DNA of 64,000 nt from DATKMP01 sp963790045 (GTDB lineage: Bacteria; Bacteroidota; Ignavibacteria; UBA10030), in contig CAWBMS010000008.1 in assembly GCA_963790045.1 (NCBI GenBank), forward strand, positions 434,001 to 498,000. Reading direction: 5' to 3'. Numbering within the stretch: position 1 is the first letter of the stretch; each line of letters begins with the position of its first letter. The notes under the pieces are model-generated. The model was not told the DNA's origin, searched no databases, and was given only the letters and a program-made list of their open reading frames with translations. Positions 56,392 through 64,000 of the stretch are shown piece by piece. Both the position numbers and the translations under genes were made by a program.

Positions 56392-57576
56392 TTATGTCCT
56401 GTTTTCATACCGTGCCGATTCATACGCAAACCATGCATCGACGAATATTTCTGTCCCCTTCACGACGAGAAAAATTCCGAAGATAATGACCAGCGCCATT
56501 TCGTACCGATAGTACAAAATGTCCTGTAAAAGCTCATAGCAAAGATGCCCTTGAATGTTCAACGCCATCTCGATAATGATCAATCCCGTAACAAGAAACG
56601 AAGCGTATTGTTTCATCGTCGGAATATATTGGAAACGTGCATTCATATACACATGCTGCAATACGTGCGAGGGGAAAACTTTTTTCCAACGAAACAACGA
56701 ACGGATAGATATTCCATCAGGCACATTCCACAAATATGAATTGCTTAATCCTTTCACGACGGCAGTTTCCACATATCCTTTTTTACTTTCTGTTAAAAGG
56801 AACGTATAGAATTTGTGCGCGTAGTTGATCAGCAATCCGTTTGAAACGACAGCGAGCACAATCATTAACAACCATTCTCCGGTCGCAACAGTGGATTTGA
56901 GAGAATAGACGATAATATACGCAGGAGCGAAAAGCACGAGCGACGCGGCGCCCTTGATGCATGCTTTCGACACAAAAACAACACAGCGCCATGCTTCTTT
57001 CCATGGATTATCTCCGTTTCGTATTTTTTCTCCGAGCAAATAAAGTTGTTGAATTCCGCAAACAAGGTATGATAATTTTTGCTGTTTGTATTTGATAAAG
57101 CTGTACAGCGCAAACGTTTGCGTTGCATAATAACTCACGAGCAGAACGATGATATAAACGAATATAAAATTTAGATACATCCCTGACACATTCACGATGC
57201 CTTGCCATGATAATCCTGTTGGCATTCCGCCGGTCTTATATACTTTGTTGGTAAATTGTTCTGTTCGATACGCTTCAATTGATTGCATCACGGAATCATT
57301 TCGCACCTTCTCGGAAGGGAAATAGATATCAAGCGTTTCACGAAAAAAAGATTTTTGCATCGGATTGTTGAAATCGACATTCCGCAATTTTGTCATCATC
57401 TCGATCAACTCATGTTTTTTCTCCCGATCGTTTTTTTCGCGATCCAGACCGGCAGCCATCAGAACAAGGAAAATCAACATCACAAACAGAATCGACGCGG
57501 CATGATCGAATAGTTTTTTTCGAAAAGTTTTACTCTTTAAGGAAGATAGTATGGATCGGAAGGTATTTCTTTTCAT
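56392..57576 (-). CDS. ABC transporter permease 1
   Basis: The start at 57576 (MKRNTFRSILSSLKSKTFRKKLFDHAASILFVML) overlaps the TGA of the preceding gene (ATGA). A longer open frame to 58101 is rejected because its upstream part is the frameshifted reading of that gene. After the first helix comes a periplasmic part of about 100 residues, then several helices. YVETAVVKGLSNSYLWNVPDGISIR has the look of a DppB-type EAA loop. An alternative is a divergent permease of another ABC class. It is followed directly by permease 2. Confidence 0.7.
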   Translation of the reverse strand: MKRNTFRSILSSLKSKTFRKKLFDHAASILFVMLIFLVLMAAGLDREKNDREKKHELIEMMTKLRNVDFNNPMQKSFFRETLDIYFPSEKVRNDSVMQSIEAYRTEQFTNKVYKTGGMPTGLSWQGIVNVSGMYLNFIFVYIIVLLVSYYATQTFALYSFIKYKQQKLSYLVCGIQQLYLLGEKIRNGDNPWKEAWRCVVFVSKACIKGAASLVLFAPAYIIVYSLKSTVATGEWLLMIVLAVVSNGLLINYAHKFYTFLLTESKKGYVETAVVKGLSNSYLWNVPDGISIRSLFRWKKVFPSHVLQHVYMNARFQYIPTMKQYASFLVTGLIIIEMALNIQGHLCYELLQDILYYRYEMALVIIFGIFLVVKGTEIFVDAWFAYESARYENRT

Positions 57577-58504
57577 TTGAGAGAGATTTCGATTTTTCCC
57601 GGATTGCTGACGGTGGTATAATTCGTCCCGAGAAGAATGTTGTCTATTCCGCCCGATAAATATTTTGTACTTCTCCGCAAATTGCCCGGCATATTCTTCC
57701 GGCTCAAGGAAGCAGCTATAATACTGTTCCCGCGTATCGAACCGCCATTGCGGAGCCGCTTTCTGCTCACCTGTTTCCGTGTTGAAATATACAAAAAGTT
57801 CTTTGAGCGTTTTGTTCGCCTCTATTAGTTTCGATTGAATGCGTTTCTGTATGCGCTCGGAAAGAACAGCATTTGCATCAAAAGTATTTTCTGAATGGAG
57901 CGCGACATATCCGTTTGCATTCTTTTTATCGGAATAATTCATCCAGCCAAATTCTGGCTTCTTTCCGATGAGTTTGATAAATATTTTTTTCCCATCTCTA
58001 AAATACCGTATGAAGTACTTTTCCTGCTTGCAATGCATGATGTATTTTTTGATCTGGAGAATAAAACATGAGATTTGAAGATGTAAGACGAACCGTATCA
58101 TTCAGAACGGTAACATCCTTAACAATGCGCATAAAACCAAGTTTACGCCGACCGGAACCTTCGAGCACATCATCTTTTAAAAGATAAAAAACGCGACCCT
58201 GAATTTCGATTTTCATGCACGCCGTAAAACCGTCGTTCAACGTTGCTGCGGCGTCGAGAATTTTCATCGGGACAAACGGTGTGAAATATTTTTGCTCTTC
58301 TGGGGTACTGTGCTGCTGATACCGATTATAGATCAGCAGCCGTTCGACATGCTCGATGAGAAGATAATTCGTAAAAGTTTGAAGACGTGCCTGCAAGGGC
58401 ACAGCCAAAAAAATTAAAATGAGAATCGGAACAAGAAAATCTGTTCCGGTTCTCATCCAATGCTTCATGAGCGGCAAGTTCACCGGCCGGAAGTTTCTTT
58501 CCAT
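57573..58504 (-). CDS. exported protein of the ABC operon, unknown function (two frameshifts)
   Basis: Read across frames the product is about 310 residues. The N-terminus has a signal peptide or anchor (MKHWMRTGTDFLVPILILIFLA), so a start at 58468 is likelier than 58504, which overlaps the previous gene. It continues through YLLKDDVLEGSGRRKLGFMRIVKDV. One extra base in AAAA (58000-58003) leads to FRDGKKIFIKLIGKKPEFGWMNY. Another in TTTT (57663-57666) leads to YLSGGIDNILLGTNYTTVSN and the stop at 57573-57575. No domain was recognised. It lies between the binding protein and permease 1 and overlaps both. Confidence 0.6.
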
Positions 58505-60210
58505 TTTTTTACTGTGGAAAGTTGCGACGCAACACCATAAAGCTGCACACTTGCACTATCCAGTTGCGTGCTGAAATATGCCAGCGACGGCATCGAGAAG
58601 AGCCACACGCCAAGGCACATCTGATGTTCCAGCCGGTCGATACGTTCTGCATACGCTTGTTTGTCACCGATCTCGCGTGTGGACATAAATCCATAGATGT
58701 AATGCAGAAGCATATTTACATCCCCGCTGTCGGCACGCGGCGTGATCGCATCGAGTCCGAAATAATTATTTCCGCGTTGCCATGAACTGTAATCGATGGT
58801 CTCTCCTCCCTTTTGATCGGGAGCCGTAATCAAATGGATCTTGTAGTTTTCAAAATCCGGTTCGCGCAGAAATATATTATAGAGATCGAAAAGAAAATTA
58901 CTTCGATACCCGCTCACCGCAATTAAGAGTGCATCGTAATCATGCGCTTTGATTTCTTCATTCGTTGCCGCTGTTACTTTGATCTTCTGCTTGGTCAACT
59001 GCGGATCATTTAATATGTCGGACAGTTCTGTATATTCTTCTCTGAATCCGTAATTGATACACATTTTTACATTGACGACGTTCGGCAGCAACGCAAGATT
59101 TGCAGTAGTATCATCCTTTTCGGGAATAACAATTTTTTCATCAACATAATACGACGAAGACGGAAAGACGCTGTAATTTAAATAATCCGCATAATTATTT
59201 TTATTGCCTTTGTAATCGACGATCTGCCGTTGCTGCTGCGTATTGATTTTGAAGAAGCGCTGCAGCACGGCGGTATTTTTAATCAGACGGCGAATTTCTT
59301 TTCGCTGTTCAAGATTCAATCGTTCCGTATTGAAGAAGAGCGCAAAGAATGTCGTGCTGATATTGGACTTGGTAAAAAATTTCGTCGAGTCCGCAAGAAT
59401 CGGAGACAAGCTGCCAAACGGCGTCTCTAACAGCGTATTGATCGTGCCGTTTTTTAATTCAGTCGTGAATGTGCTGTTGTCGATAAACGGCGCAAGAATA
59501 ATATTAGAAATTGTTGCTCCACCATCGGGAGTCTTATAAAAATTTGGGACACTGCTCTTTTGCGGTACGCTTAAGTACGGCGCAGTTCCCACAAGATAAT
59601 TCAGCGCATTCATTTCCGAATTTGCCGGAAGAATTTTGAACGAGAGAACTTCTTTGATGTCGGCATCTTTCCAAATTCGATCTTTTTTAAAATGGAAACG
59701 AATTTCGCCTTTGTCATCAGGTCCCTCATACTCCATGGTTTTCAACGCTTGTGAAACGAGAATATAATCCGGCGAGAGACTGCCGAGTGTCTGAATGCGC
59801 TTGAGTGTAAAATTCAAATCACTCGCAGAGAAGAAATGATCTTTTGTTTTAGCGAGCGCAATCTTTTTGCCATCAACCGTTACTTGATAACTATCATGCC
59901 ATCGCTTTTCCGTTTTCAAGTGGATCGTGACAGTATTTGCCGGATCAATACCGACAAATTCTCCCAATCCATCTTCATACACAACTCCTCCCGGCGCCGC
60001 GACAGCATTGAAGAGCCCATCAAATTCTACTTCGTCCAGTTTATCGGAGAGCTGATTGGAACTGGGAAGATGCGGATCAATGGTCGGCGGTTGGTGCGCA
60101 ATGTACGGAATGACGATTTGATCTTTGAGATTCGATCGTGTCAGAAAATATGCGAGCACACCTCCCAAAACGATGACGACCGTCGCGGTGAGGACATACT
60201 TCTTCTTCAT
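58480..60210 (-). CDS. ABC transporter substrate-binding protein, family 5 (peptide) like
   Basis: The 576-residue protein starts with a membrane anchor (VLTATVVIVLGGVLAYFLT) without a lipobox cysteine. The mature part opens IPYIAHQPPTIDPHLPSSNQLSD, the usual start of family-5 binding proteins, and has FSASDLNFTLKRIQTLGS and DIKEVLSFKILP, which fit domain I. It is quite divergent and the substrate is unknown. It is the first clearly transport-related gene of the operon. The next gene overlaps its end by about 25 bases or starts within 12 bases of its stop. Confidence 0.78.
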   Translation of the reverse strand: MKKKYVLTATVVIVLGGVLAYFLTRSNLKDQIVIPYIAHQPPTIDPHLPSSNQLSDKLDEVEFDGLFNAVAAPGGVVYEDGLGEFVGIDPANTVTIHLKTEKRWHDSYQVTVDGKKIALAKTKDHFFSASDLNFTLKRIQTLGSLSPDYILVSQALKTMEYEGPDDKGEIRFHFKKDRIWKDADIKEVLSFKILPANSEMNALNYLVGTAPYLSVPQKSSVPNFYKTPDGGATISNIILAPFIDNSTFTTELKNGTINTLLETPFGSLSPILADSTKFFTKSNISTTFFALFFNTERLNLEQRKEIRRLIKNTAVLQRFFKINTQQQRQIVDYKGNKNNYADYLNYSVFPSSSYYVDEKIVIPEKDDTTANLALLPNVVNVKMCINYGFREEYTELSDILNDPQLTKQKIKVTAATNEEIKAHDYDALLIAVSGYRSNFLFDLYNIFLREPDFENYKIHLITAPDQKGGETIDYSSWQRGNNYFGLDAITPRADSGDVNMLLHYIYGFMSTREIGDKQAYAERIDRLEHQMCLGVWLFSMPSLAYFSTQLDSASVQLYGVASQLSTVKKWKETSGR

Positions 60211-60240
60211 AATGCTTTTCCTTATCGATTAAAAATATTT

Positions 60241-61905
60241 TTAGTTCTTACGAATGATCGGCTTTTGCGCCATCACGCTCATTTCGAACACGCGCAATCC
60301 GGCATAGTTTAACTTGATCTCAAAAATATTGTTGCCGACTTTGTCAATCTGGATCGGAGTAATTTGCGACTCATAATTATTGGACGGTGTCGGAGCGGTG
60401 ATATGGAAGCGACCTTCGTTCTTAATCGGTTTTTTGTTGATGGAAATTTCCTGAAACCATGCTTGGTCCGCATTTTGAGCAAACTCGCGCGGCACGGTCA
60501 CGTTGATATCGAAGATCGGAAATTCTGCTTCCGATGGAATCTTTAATTCCAACCGAAGGATGTAATCGTTCATTCCTTTTTTATTGTTGGTCACAGGAAG
60601 AATAAAAAACTTTCTGTACTCGCTCGGTTTCGAAAATACTTTCGCAACCGAATAGTCGCACTCATCAACCAGATTGCGAACTTGCCTATCGGATCCTTTA
60701 TAAAACTTTCCATGGTCGGCAATGGCGCGTGCACGTTCGACACCTTGATCTAAAATATTTTTTGTCAACTCGCGATACATTGCTTTGATGGCGGTTTCCG
60801 GAAAGCGAACATTCTTTAATTCAGACAGTGCTGTCTCGATATGTTTTTGTTTCTGTTGAATATCTTTTGGACCCGCAGATGAAAATTGTAGTTTATAAAC
60901 GGGAAGGAATACAGAGTCTTTGTAAAGTCCCGGTACATTTTTCACCGTCAATTCATGATCTTTAATGAATGACTCGGCATTCAAACACGATACAGAATCA
61001 ACCTTTTTGTAGAGTTCCGCTTCAAGGTGTTTGACAGAAGATGTTTTTCTTTCTGCAATGGCGTCCGGATTCACAAATTCTTTATCCCGAAACAAATCAC
61101 CGATTTTTGAATCCGCACTTTTCCATGCGCTCACGGAAAGCGCTGCGGCAATAGCGCGAGTCTGCGTTCCAAGAGACAGCGTATCGATATCGGGATATTG
61201 TGCAAGAAGAAATCCGAGGGATCGATTTGCATTGAGCGTGTGAATGATGCCGCGGTAATTTGCCTGCGCTTTATAAACATTGATTTGACGAACAAGTTCG
61301 TTCGCCTTCTGATAACGCTGCCTTAAATCATTTTCTTGTTTGATTGCATTGGTTAAACGTTCCGCTGCCCAGACAGCCGTTTTACTGTCGCTGTATGGAT
61401 CGGCATGTTCCGGTGTTGTCTTTGGAAGATATTTTTTAATTTCATCGACATGGTTCATCAAATCGCCATAAAACGTGTCAGCCGGCCAACTCGGAACACT
61501 GCCGAGCATAGTATTGACAAGCCGCATCTGTTGATCGAAGATACGAAGCGCTTTCACCTGTTCTTTGAGAGCACTAATATATTTTGTCGCATTCGTAATT
61601 CTTTGATCGAGAAGAATCGAGCATTTATATCTACCGTATTTTTCCATGCTGCGCGCTTCCGATTCCGGCAGACTGCTCTGTGCTTCATCGATCAGTGAGA
61701 TTGCTTGCTGATAGAATGTATCGGTGGGACGGTCGTTCAAACCAGCGACCTCTGCATCAAGCGCTGCAAGCGTTGCATCGGCTGCTTTCATAGATTCCCA
61801 TTCTTCAGAATATTTTTGAACAAAGGGAATCAGTTTTTTCAAATCATCCGGTACCGGTTCATCACATGCACTGCTACAATTTTTCGCTGTTCGCAAGCTC
61901 GGCAA
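60241..61905 (-). CDS. coiled-coil protein of the ABC operon, unknown function
   Basis: The 554-residue frame begins at a TTG inside the end of the lipoprotein gene and has no signal peptide. The first 300 residues are mostly helical with repeated units (LALDAEVAGLNDR..., FYQQAISLIDEAQSSLPESEARS, FYGDLMNHVDEIKKYLPK), like tandem TPR-type or coiled-coil hairpins. The C-terminal 120 residues are beta-rich. No family was recognised. The poor start and the T5 tract at 61880-61884 suggest that it is the second half of the lipoprotein gene, split by one extra base. Joined, the product would be about 880 residues. Confidence 0.55.
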   Translation of the reverse strand: MPSLRTAKNCSSACDEPVPDDLKKLIPFVQKYSEEWESMKAADATLAALDAEVAGLNDRPTDTFYQQAISLIDEAQSSLPESEARSMEKYGRYKCSILLDQRITNATKYISALKEQVKALRIFDQQMRLVNTMLGSVPSWPADTFYGDLMNHVDEIKKYLPKTTPEHADPYSDSKTAVWAAERLTNAIKQENDLRQRYQKANELVRQINVYKAQANYRGIIHTLNANRSLGFLLAQYPDIDTLSLGTQTRAIAAALSVSAWKSADSKIGDLFRDKEFVNPDAIAERKTSSVKHLEAELYKKVDSVSCLNAESFIKDHELTVKNVPGLYKDSVFLPVYKLQFSSAGPKDIQQKQKHIETALSELKNVRFPETAIKAMYRELTKNILDQGVERARAIADHGKFYKGSDRQVRNLVDECDYSVAKVFSKPSEYRKFFILPVTNNKKGMNDYILRLELKIPSEAEFPIFDINVTVPREFAQNADQAWFQEISINKKPIKNEGRFHITAPTPSNNYESQITPIQIDKVGNNIFEIKLNYAGLRVFEMSVMAQKPIIRKN

Positions 61906-62884
61906 ATGATTGATCGGATCCTACATCGCTTTTCTTTAATGCCGCTTCATAAAAAGGAAGAACTTCCTCCAATCTATTTGAAAGTATTTTCCGAATTTTT
62001 TCTACAACTTGCTGCGGTGCTTGTTTTGATTCTGAAAAATATTTTATGAATTCAGGCGCTGCCCGAAGAAATGCAGCAATACTGCCCCGTGTCTCTTTTT
62101 CGGTCTTCAGTACTGTCAACGCATCCAAAAAGTTTTTCTGGAACAGCAGTTCATCATCCACTTGTACGCTGAACTGGAGGTACTCGGTATAAGTCGAATC
62201 ACCGGATTTTTTTACTTCCGGCGGAAATATTTGTGCAAGTTTTTTGACATCCTTTTGCACTCCGAGAAGATTGCGATACGTCGGTGTGAATAAATTTATG
62301 AGTGTGGCTGCATCGAGAGAATCTGTTTGATATTCCGGTGTGATCGCCGCATACTGCGTTCGTTCTTGTATGCTTGCTTTCCAGATCGTATCAATGCGGG
62401 CACGTTCGTTTTCGTATGCGTATCGCCACTGTCGTACATAACGGTACCGGAGCCCTAATTCGACATCTTCCCGAACGGTATCGATAATCCATGAATACGA
62501 AGCAGAAGAGGAATCAATCGGGTAAAGCATGATGCTGTCATTTTGCGCGGTTTCATCTTGAATGATCTGTGCCGATCCTTCTTTAAAACCGAATGAACGC
62601 GTCAGCAACGATTCTGCTTCAGCATCGATAAAGTTTTTGAGATATGTATGAAGCTTGGGCTTGTTTTTTCCAATCAGAACGAGATAAAAATTTTCGCTTT
62701 CCGGCTTCGGAAAATTTACAATGTACCGGTCATCTTTCTTGAGCTTGAAATTTTCATCTTTGTTTTTCAACTCTCTCAATTGTCCTTCAACCGGTACAAT
62801 TCCCGGGTTCGGTACCAACTCCTTAATCGAAGTGCACCCTGAAAGAGCAATCAATAAAATACCTATCAATGAACGAATGGTCAT
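61874..62884 (-). CDS. lipoprotein of the ABC operon, unknown function
   Basis: The 336-residue protein has a lipoprotein signal with lipobox ALSGC. The mature part starts TSIKELVPNPGIVPVEGQLRELKNK. It contains FPKPESENFYLVLIGKNKPKLHTYLKNF and later a helical region (VQVDDELLFQKNFLDALTVLKTEKETRGSIAAFL). No known family was recognised. At its end ELANSEK-L-stop, removing one A of the A5 tract gives SENCSSACDEPVPDDLKKL and continues into the next frame to 60241. It is the first gene of the operon. Confidence 0.6.
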   Translation of the reverse strand: MTIRSLIGILLIALSGCTSIKELVPNPGIVPVEGQLRELKNKDENFKLKKDDRYIVNFPKPESENFYLVLIGKNKPKLHTYLKNFIDAEAESLLTRSFGFKEGSAQIIQDETAQNDSIMLYPIDSSSASYSWIIDTVREDVELGLRYRYVRQWRYAYENERARIDTIWKASIQERTQYAAITPEYQTDSLDAATLINLFTPTYRNLLGVQKDVKKLAQIFPPEVKKSGDSTYTEYLQFSVQVDDELLFQKNFLDALTVLKTEKETRGSIAAFLRAAPEFIKYFSESKQAPQQVVEKIRKILSNRLEEVLPFYEAALKKSDVGSDQSFAELANSEKL

Positions 62885-62999
62885 AGCATGATCCTCCTTG
62901 TGCTTTTGACTCTATAATATCCACAAGTTCAAGCGTTATTTCAAGTCTGATGAAGAAATAATTGCGAAGATAGCGACAGAATATAAAAAAGAAGGGTAT

Positions 63000-63074
63000 T
63001 GGAGCTGAAGGTGGGAGTTGAACCCACGACCTGCGGTTTACGAAACCGCTGCTCTACCACTGAGCTACTTCAGC
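63000..63074 (-). tRNA. tRNA-Thr (anticodon CGT)
   Basis: On the minus strand the acceptor arm GCTGAAG (63068-63074) pairs with CTTCAGC (63004-63010), followed by discriminator T and CCA (63000-63002) encoded in the gene. The D arm has AGCTCAGTGGTAGAGC, the anticodon arm GCGGTTTCGTAAACCGC with loop TTCGTAA, and the T arm GTGGGTTCAACTCCCAC. Anticodon CGT reads ACG, threonine. Confidence 0.93.
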
Positions 63075-63155
63075 ATAGAAGAAATAGAATATAACAAAAG
63101 ATTTTTGAGACAGCAAGATGAATCATTGACGGGCAACACATTTTGCAATTTTCCC

Positions 63156-63186
63156 TTTGCAATGTGTGAAATAATACCTATCTTTG
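63156..63186 (+). promoter_or_regulatory. Bacteroidota-type promoter of the cold-shock gene
   Basis: TTTG at 63156-63159, a 19-base spacer and TATCTTTG at 63179-63186 match the TTTG-N19-TAnnTTTG promoter at every fixed position. The cold-shock ATG lies about 210 bases further, so the transcript would have a long leader. The gap 63075-63400 holds this promoter and leader. A weak open frame on the minus strand there is not supported. Confidence 0.65.
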
Positions 63187-63400
63187 TAATTGTCAATATA
63201 CAGTACACCGTTGTTGGCGCCTTTTGGGTTCAGTTTTTTTGGAGCTGTTTCTCGCGCGAGTGTTTGTACCCGCAAAAGATAAGAGAAGTCATCGCCAAGC
63301 CAGACGTGCGGCAATCTTCTTGAGTAAAAGGCACACTTGAAGGTTGTACACCGATGGTCCGCCGGTTGCGGATATACATTCATCACTAAGGAGAAGTCTG

Positions 63401-63601
63401 ATGGAAAAAGGGCAAGTAAAATGGTTCAATCAAGCCAAAGGGTTTGGATTTATTAAGCGTGATGGCGGCGAAGATGTATTCGTACATTACAAAGCGATTA
63501 CAGGCAATGGGTTCAAATCGTTAAACGAAGGCGACAACGTCGAATTTGAAATCGAACGTGGGCCGAAAGGATTGCAAGCCACAAAAGTTGCAAAAGTGTA
63601 A
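63401..63601 (+). CDS. cold-shock domain protein
   Basis: The 66-residue protein is a single OB-fold cold-shock domain with both RNA-binding motifs: KGFGFIKR (RNP1) and DVFVHYKAI (RNP2), after GQVKWFNQA. It acts as an RNA chaperone. AAGGAG at 63388-63393 sets the start; an in-frame ATG at 63344 is rejected. The long leader, as in cspA-type mRNAs, suggests control at the RNA level (inference). A bidirectional terminator follows. Confidence 0.95.
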   Translation: MEKGQVKWFNQAKGFGFIKRDGGEDVFVHYKAITGNGFKSLNEGDNVEFEIERGPKGLQATKVAKV

Positions 63602-63621
63602 TTCCATTTACATCCACTAAC

Positions 63622-63653
63622 AAAAAACCCGATTCGTATGGATCGGGTTTTTT
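63622..63653. terminator. bidirectional terminator between the cold-shock gene and the convergent gene
   Basis: AAACCCGAT (63625-63633) and ATCGGGTTT (63642-63650) form a stem with an 8-base loop. A-rich sequence precedes and six T follow, so it can end transcripts from both sides. Confidence 0.85.
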
Positions 63654-63670
63654 GTTTCTCGCCTTCGATC

Positions 63671-64000
63671 TTACATTTTCTTCACCGGTTTTAATATGAC
63701 TCCTTTGTTTTTATGTCCGTTGATCTTCGCCGTCAATGGTTGTTCAAAATGGAGATGGCGGACATATTGTAATTCTTCAACAGCCGGTTGCGCTTTCAAC
63801 CATTCCCAATCGAGCACGCTATGATGGTAACCACTGTTCACGGTAAAATATCCGACACGAAACGATGTAATGTTTTGAAAGAAATGCGAACCCTGTGACG
63901 GTGTGACATCAATATCTTTAAAACCGGATTCGACAATCACCGCCGCTCCAGAAATTTGATCCCACGTGACCGGAATACCCAGCCATGGATCTAAACTCCC
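63671..64000 (-). CDS. C-terminal end of a PEP/pyruvate-binding domain protein (partial)
   Basis: The open frame enters from the right edge and stops at 63671. The visible 109 residues contain GIPVTWDQISGAAVIVESGFKD, TPSQGSHFFQNITSFRVGYFTV, VEELQYVRHLHFEQPL and a Lys-rich end. This matches the C-terminus of large PEP synthase/pyruvate phosphate dikinase N-domain-like proteins common in Bacteroidota, which are of uncertain function. The start and catalytic parts are outside the window. Confidence 0.7.
   Translation of the reverse strand, partial: GSLDPWLGIPVTWDQISGAAVIVESGFKDIDVTPSQGSHFFQNITSFRVGYFTVNSGYHHSVLDWEWLKAQPAVEELQYVRHLHFEQPLTAKINGHKNKGVILKPVKKM

Noticed and set aside
56392..58101. 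One long open frame read as a 569-residue permease
   Set aside because: The part above 57576 is the frameshifted reading of the preceding exported protein. The ATGA overlap at 57573-57576 marks the real permease start.
63123..63386. Open frame of 87 codons on the minus strand in the cold-shock leader
   Set aside because: It covers the promoter and leader on the opposite strand, has no recognisable family or ribosome site, and its composition is not gene-like.

Overview
The window looks like chromosomal DNA from a bacterium of the Bacteroidota/Ignavibacteriota/Chlorobi neighbourhood. The support is a protein with a C-terminal type IX secretion (T9SS) sorting domain of the NPFNPTT type, a TTTG-N19-TAnnTTTG promoter ahead of the cold-shock gene, and many tightly packed genes with overlapping start and stop codons. 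No rRNA is present, so the genus cannot be named. One tRNA, one IS3-family insertion sequence and one integron-type attC site are present. No CRISPR array or prophage was seen.

Left part (1-7.4 kb, + strand): the end of a small membrane protein, an attC recombination site (114-271), a T9SS-exported beta-propeller-like protein, then pyrE, an MscS-type channel, a NUDIX hydrolase, a pyrimidine-nucleoside phosphorylase, and a single reading frame joining an EcoRV-like restriction endonuclease to a Dam/EcoRV-type adenine methyltransferase. That joined gene is the most unusual object in the window.

7.5-17 kb: a heavy-metal RND efflux operon (small exported protein, TolC-like channel, lipoprotein adaptor, CzcA/CusA pump, DUF190 protein), an outer-membrane barrel protein, and a convergent OprB-like porin. 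17-24.6 kb (- strand): CheW, a chemoreceptor, a three-PAS hybrid histidine kinase, thioredoxin, an FmdB zinc ribbon and a Spy/CpxP-like protein. Two related terminator-like elements flank the kinase gene. 24.6-32.6 kb (- strand): ispG, rhomboid protease, pgk, gap, a long-chain acyl-CoA ligase and a secreted protein of unknown function.

32.7-44.4 kb: a multiply frameshifted acyl-CoA synthetase on the + strand, then a long minus-strand run (purF-pgsA-ftsY-mutL-ubiA-type prenyltransferase-DMT transporter-secreted protein-maf), a beta-barrel protein, a lytic transglycosylase and a DUF167 protein. 44.4-45.8 kb: the IS3 element. 45.8-54 kb (- strand): rlpA, manC, an unknown gene, alr, atpC, atpD, mntP and cstA. 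54-62.9 kb (- strand): a divergent oligopeptide-type ABC transporter operon with companion lipoprotein and coiled-coil genes. Right end: tRNA-Thr(CGT), a cold-shock gene with a long leader, and the C-terminal end of a PEP/pyruvate-binding protein.

Many genes, including ones expected to be essential (atpD, alr, pyrE), carry single-base frameshifts, mostly +1 in short homopolymers, while about 25 kb in the middle has none evident. This points to sequence or assembly indel errors rather than gene decay. Broken genes are therefore annotated here as whole genes with the shift position given.
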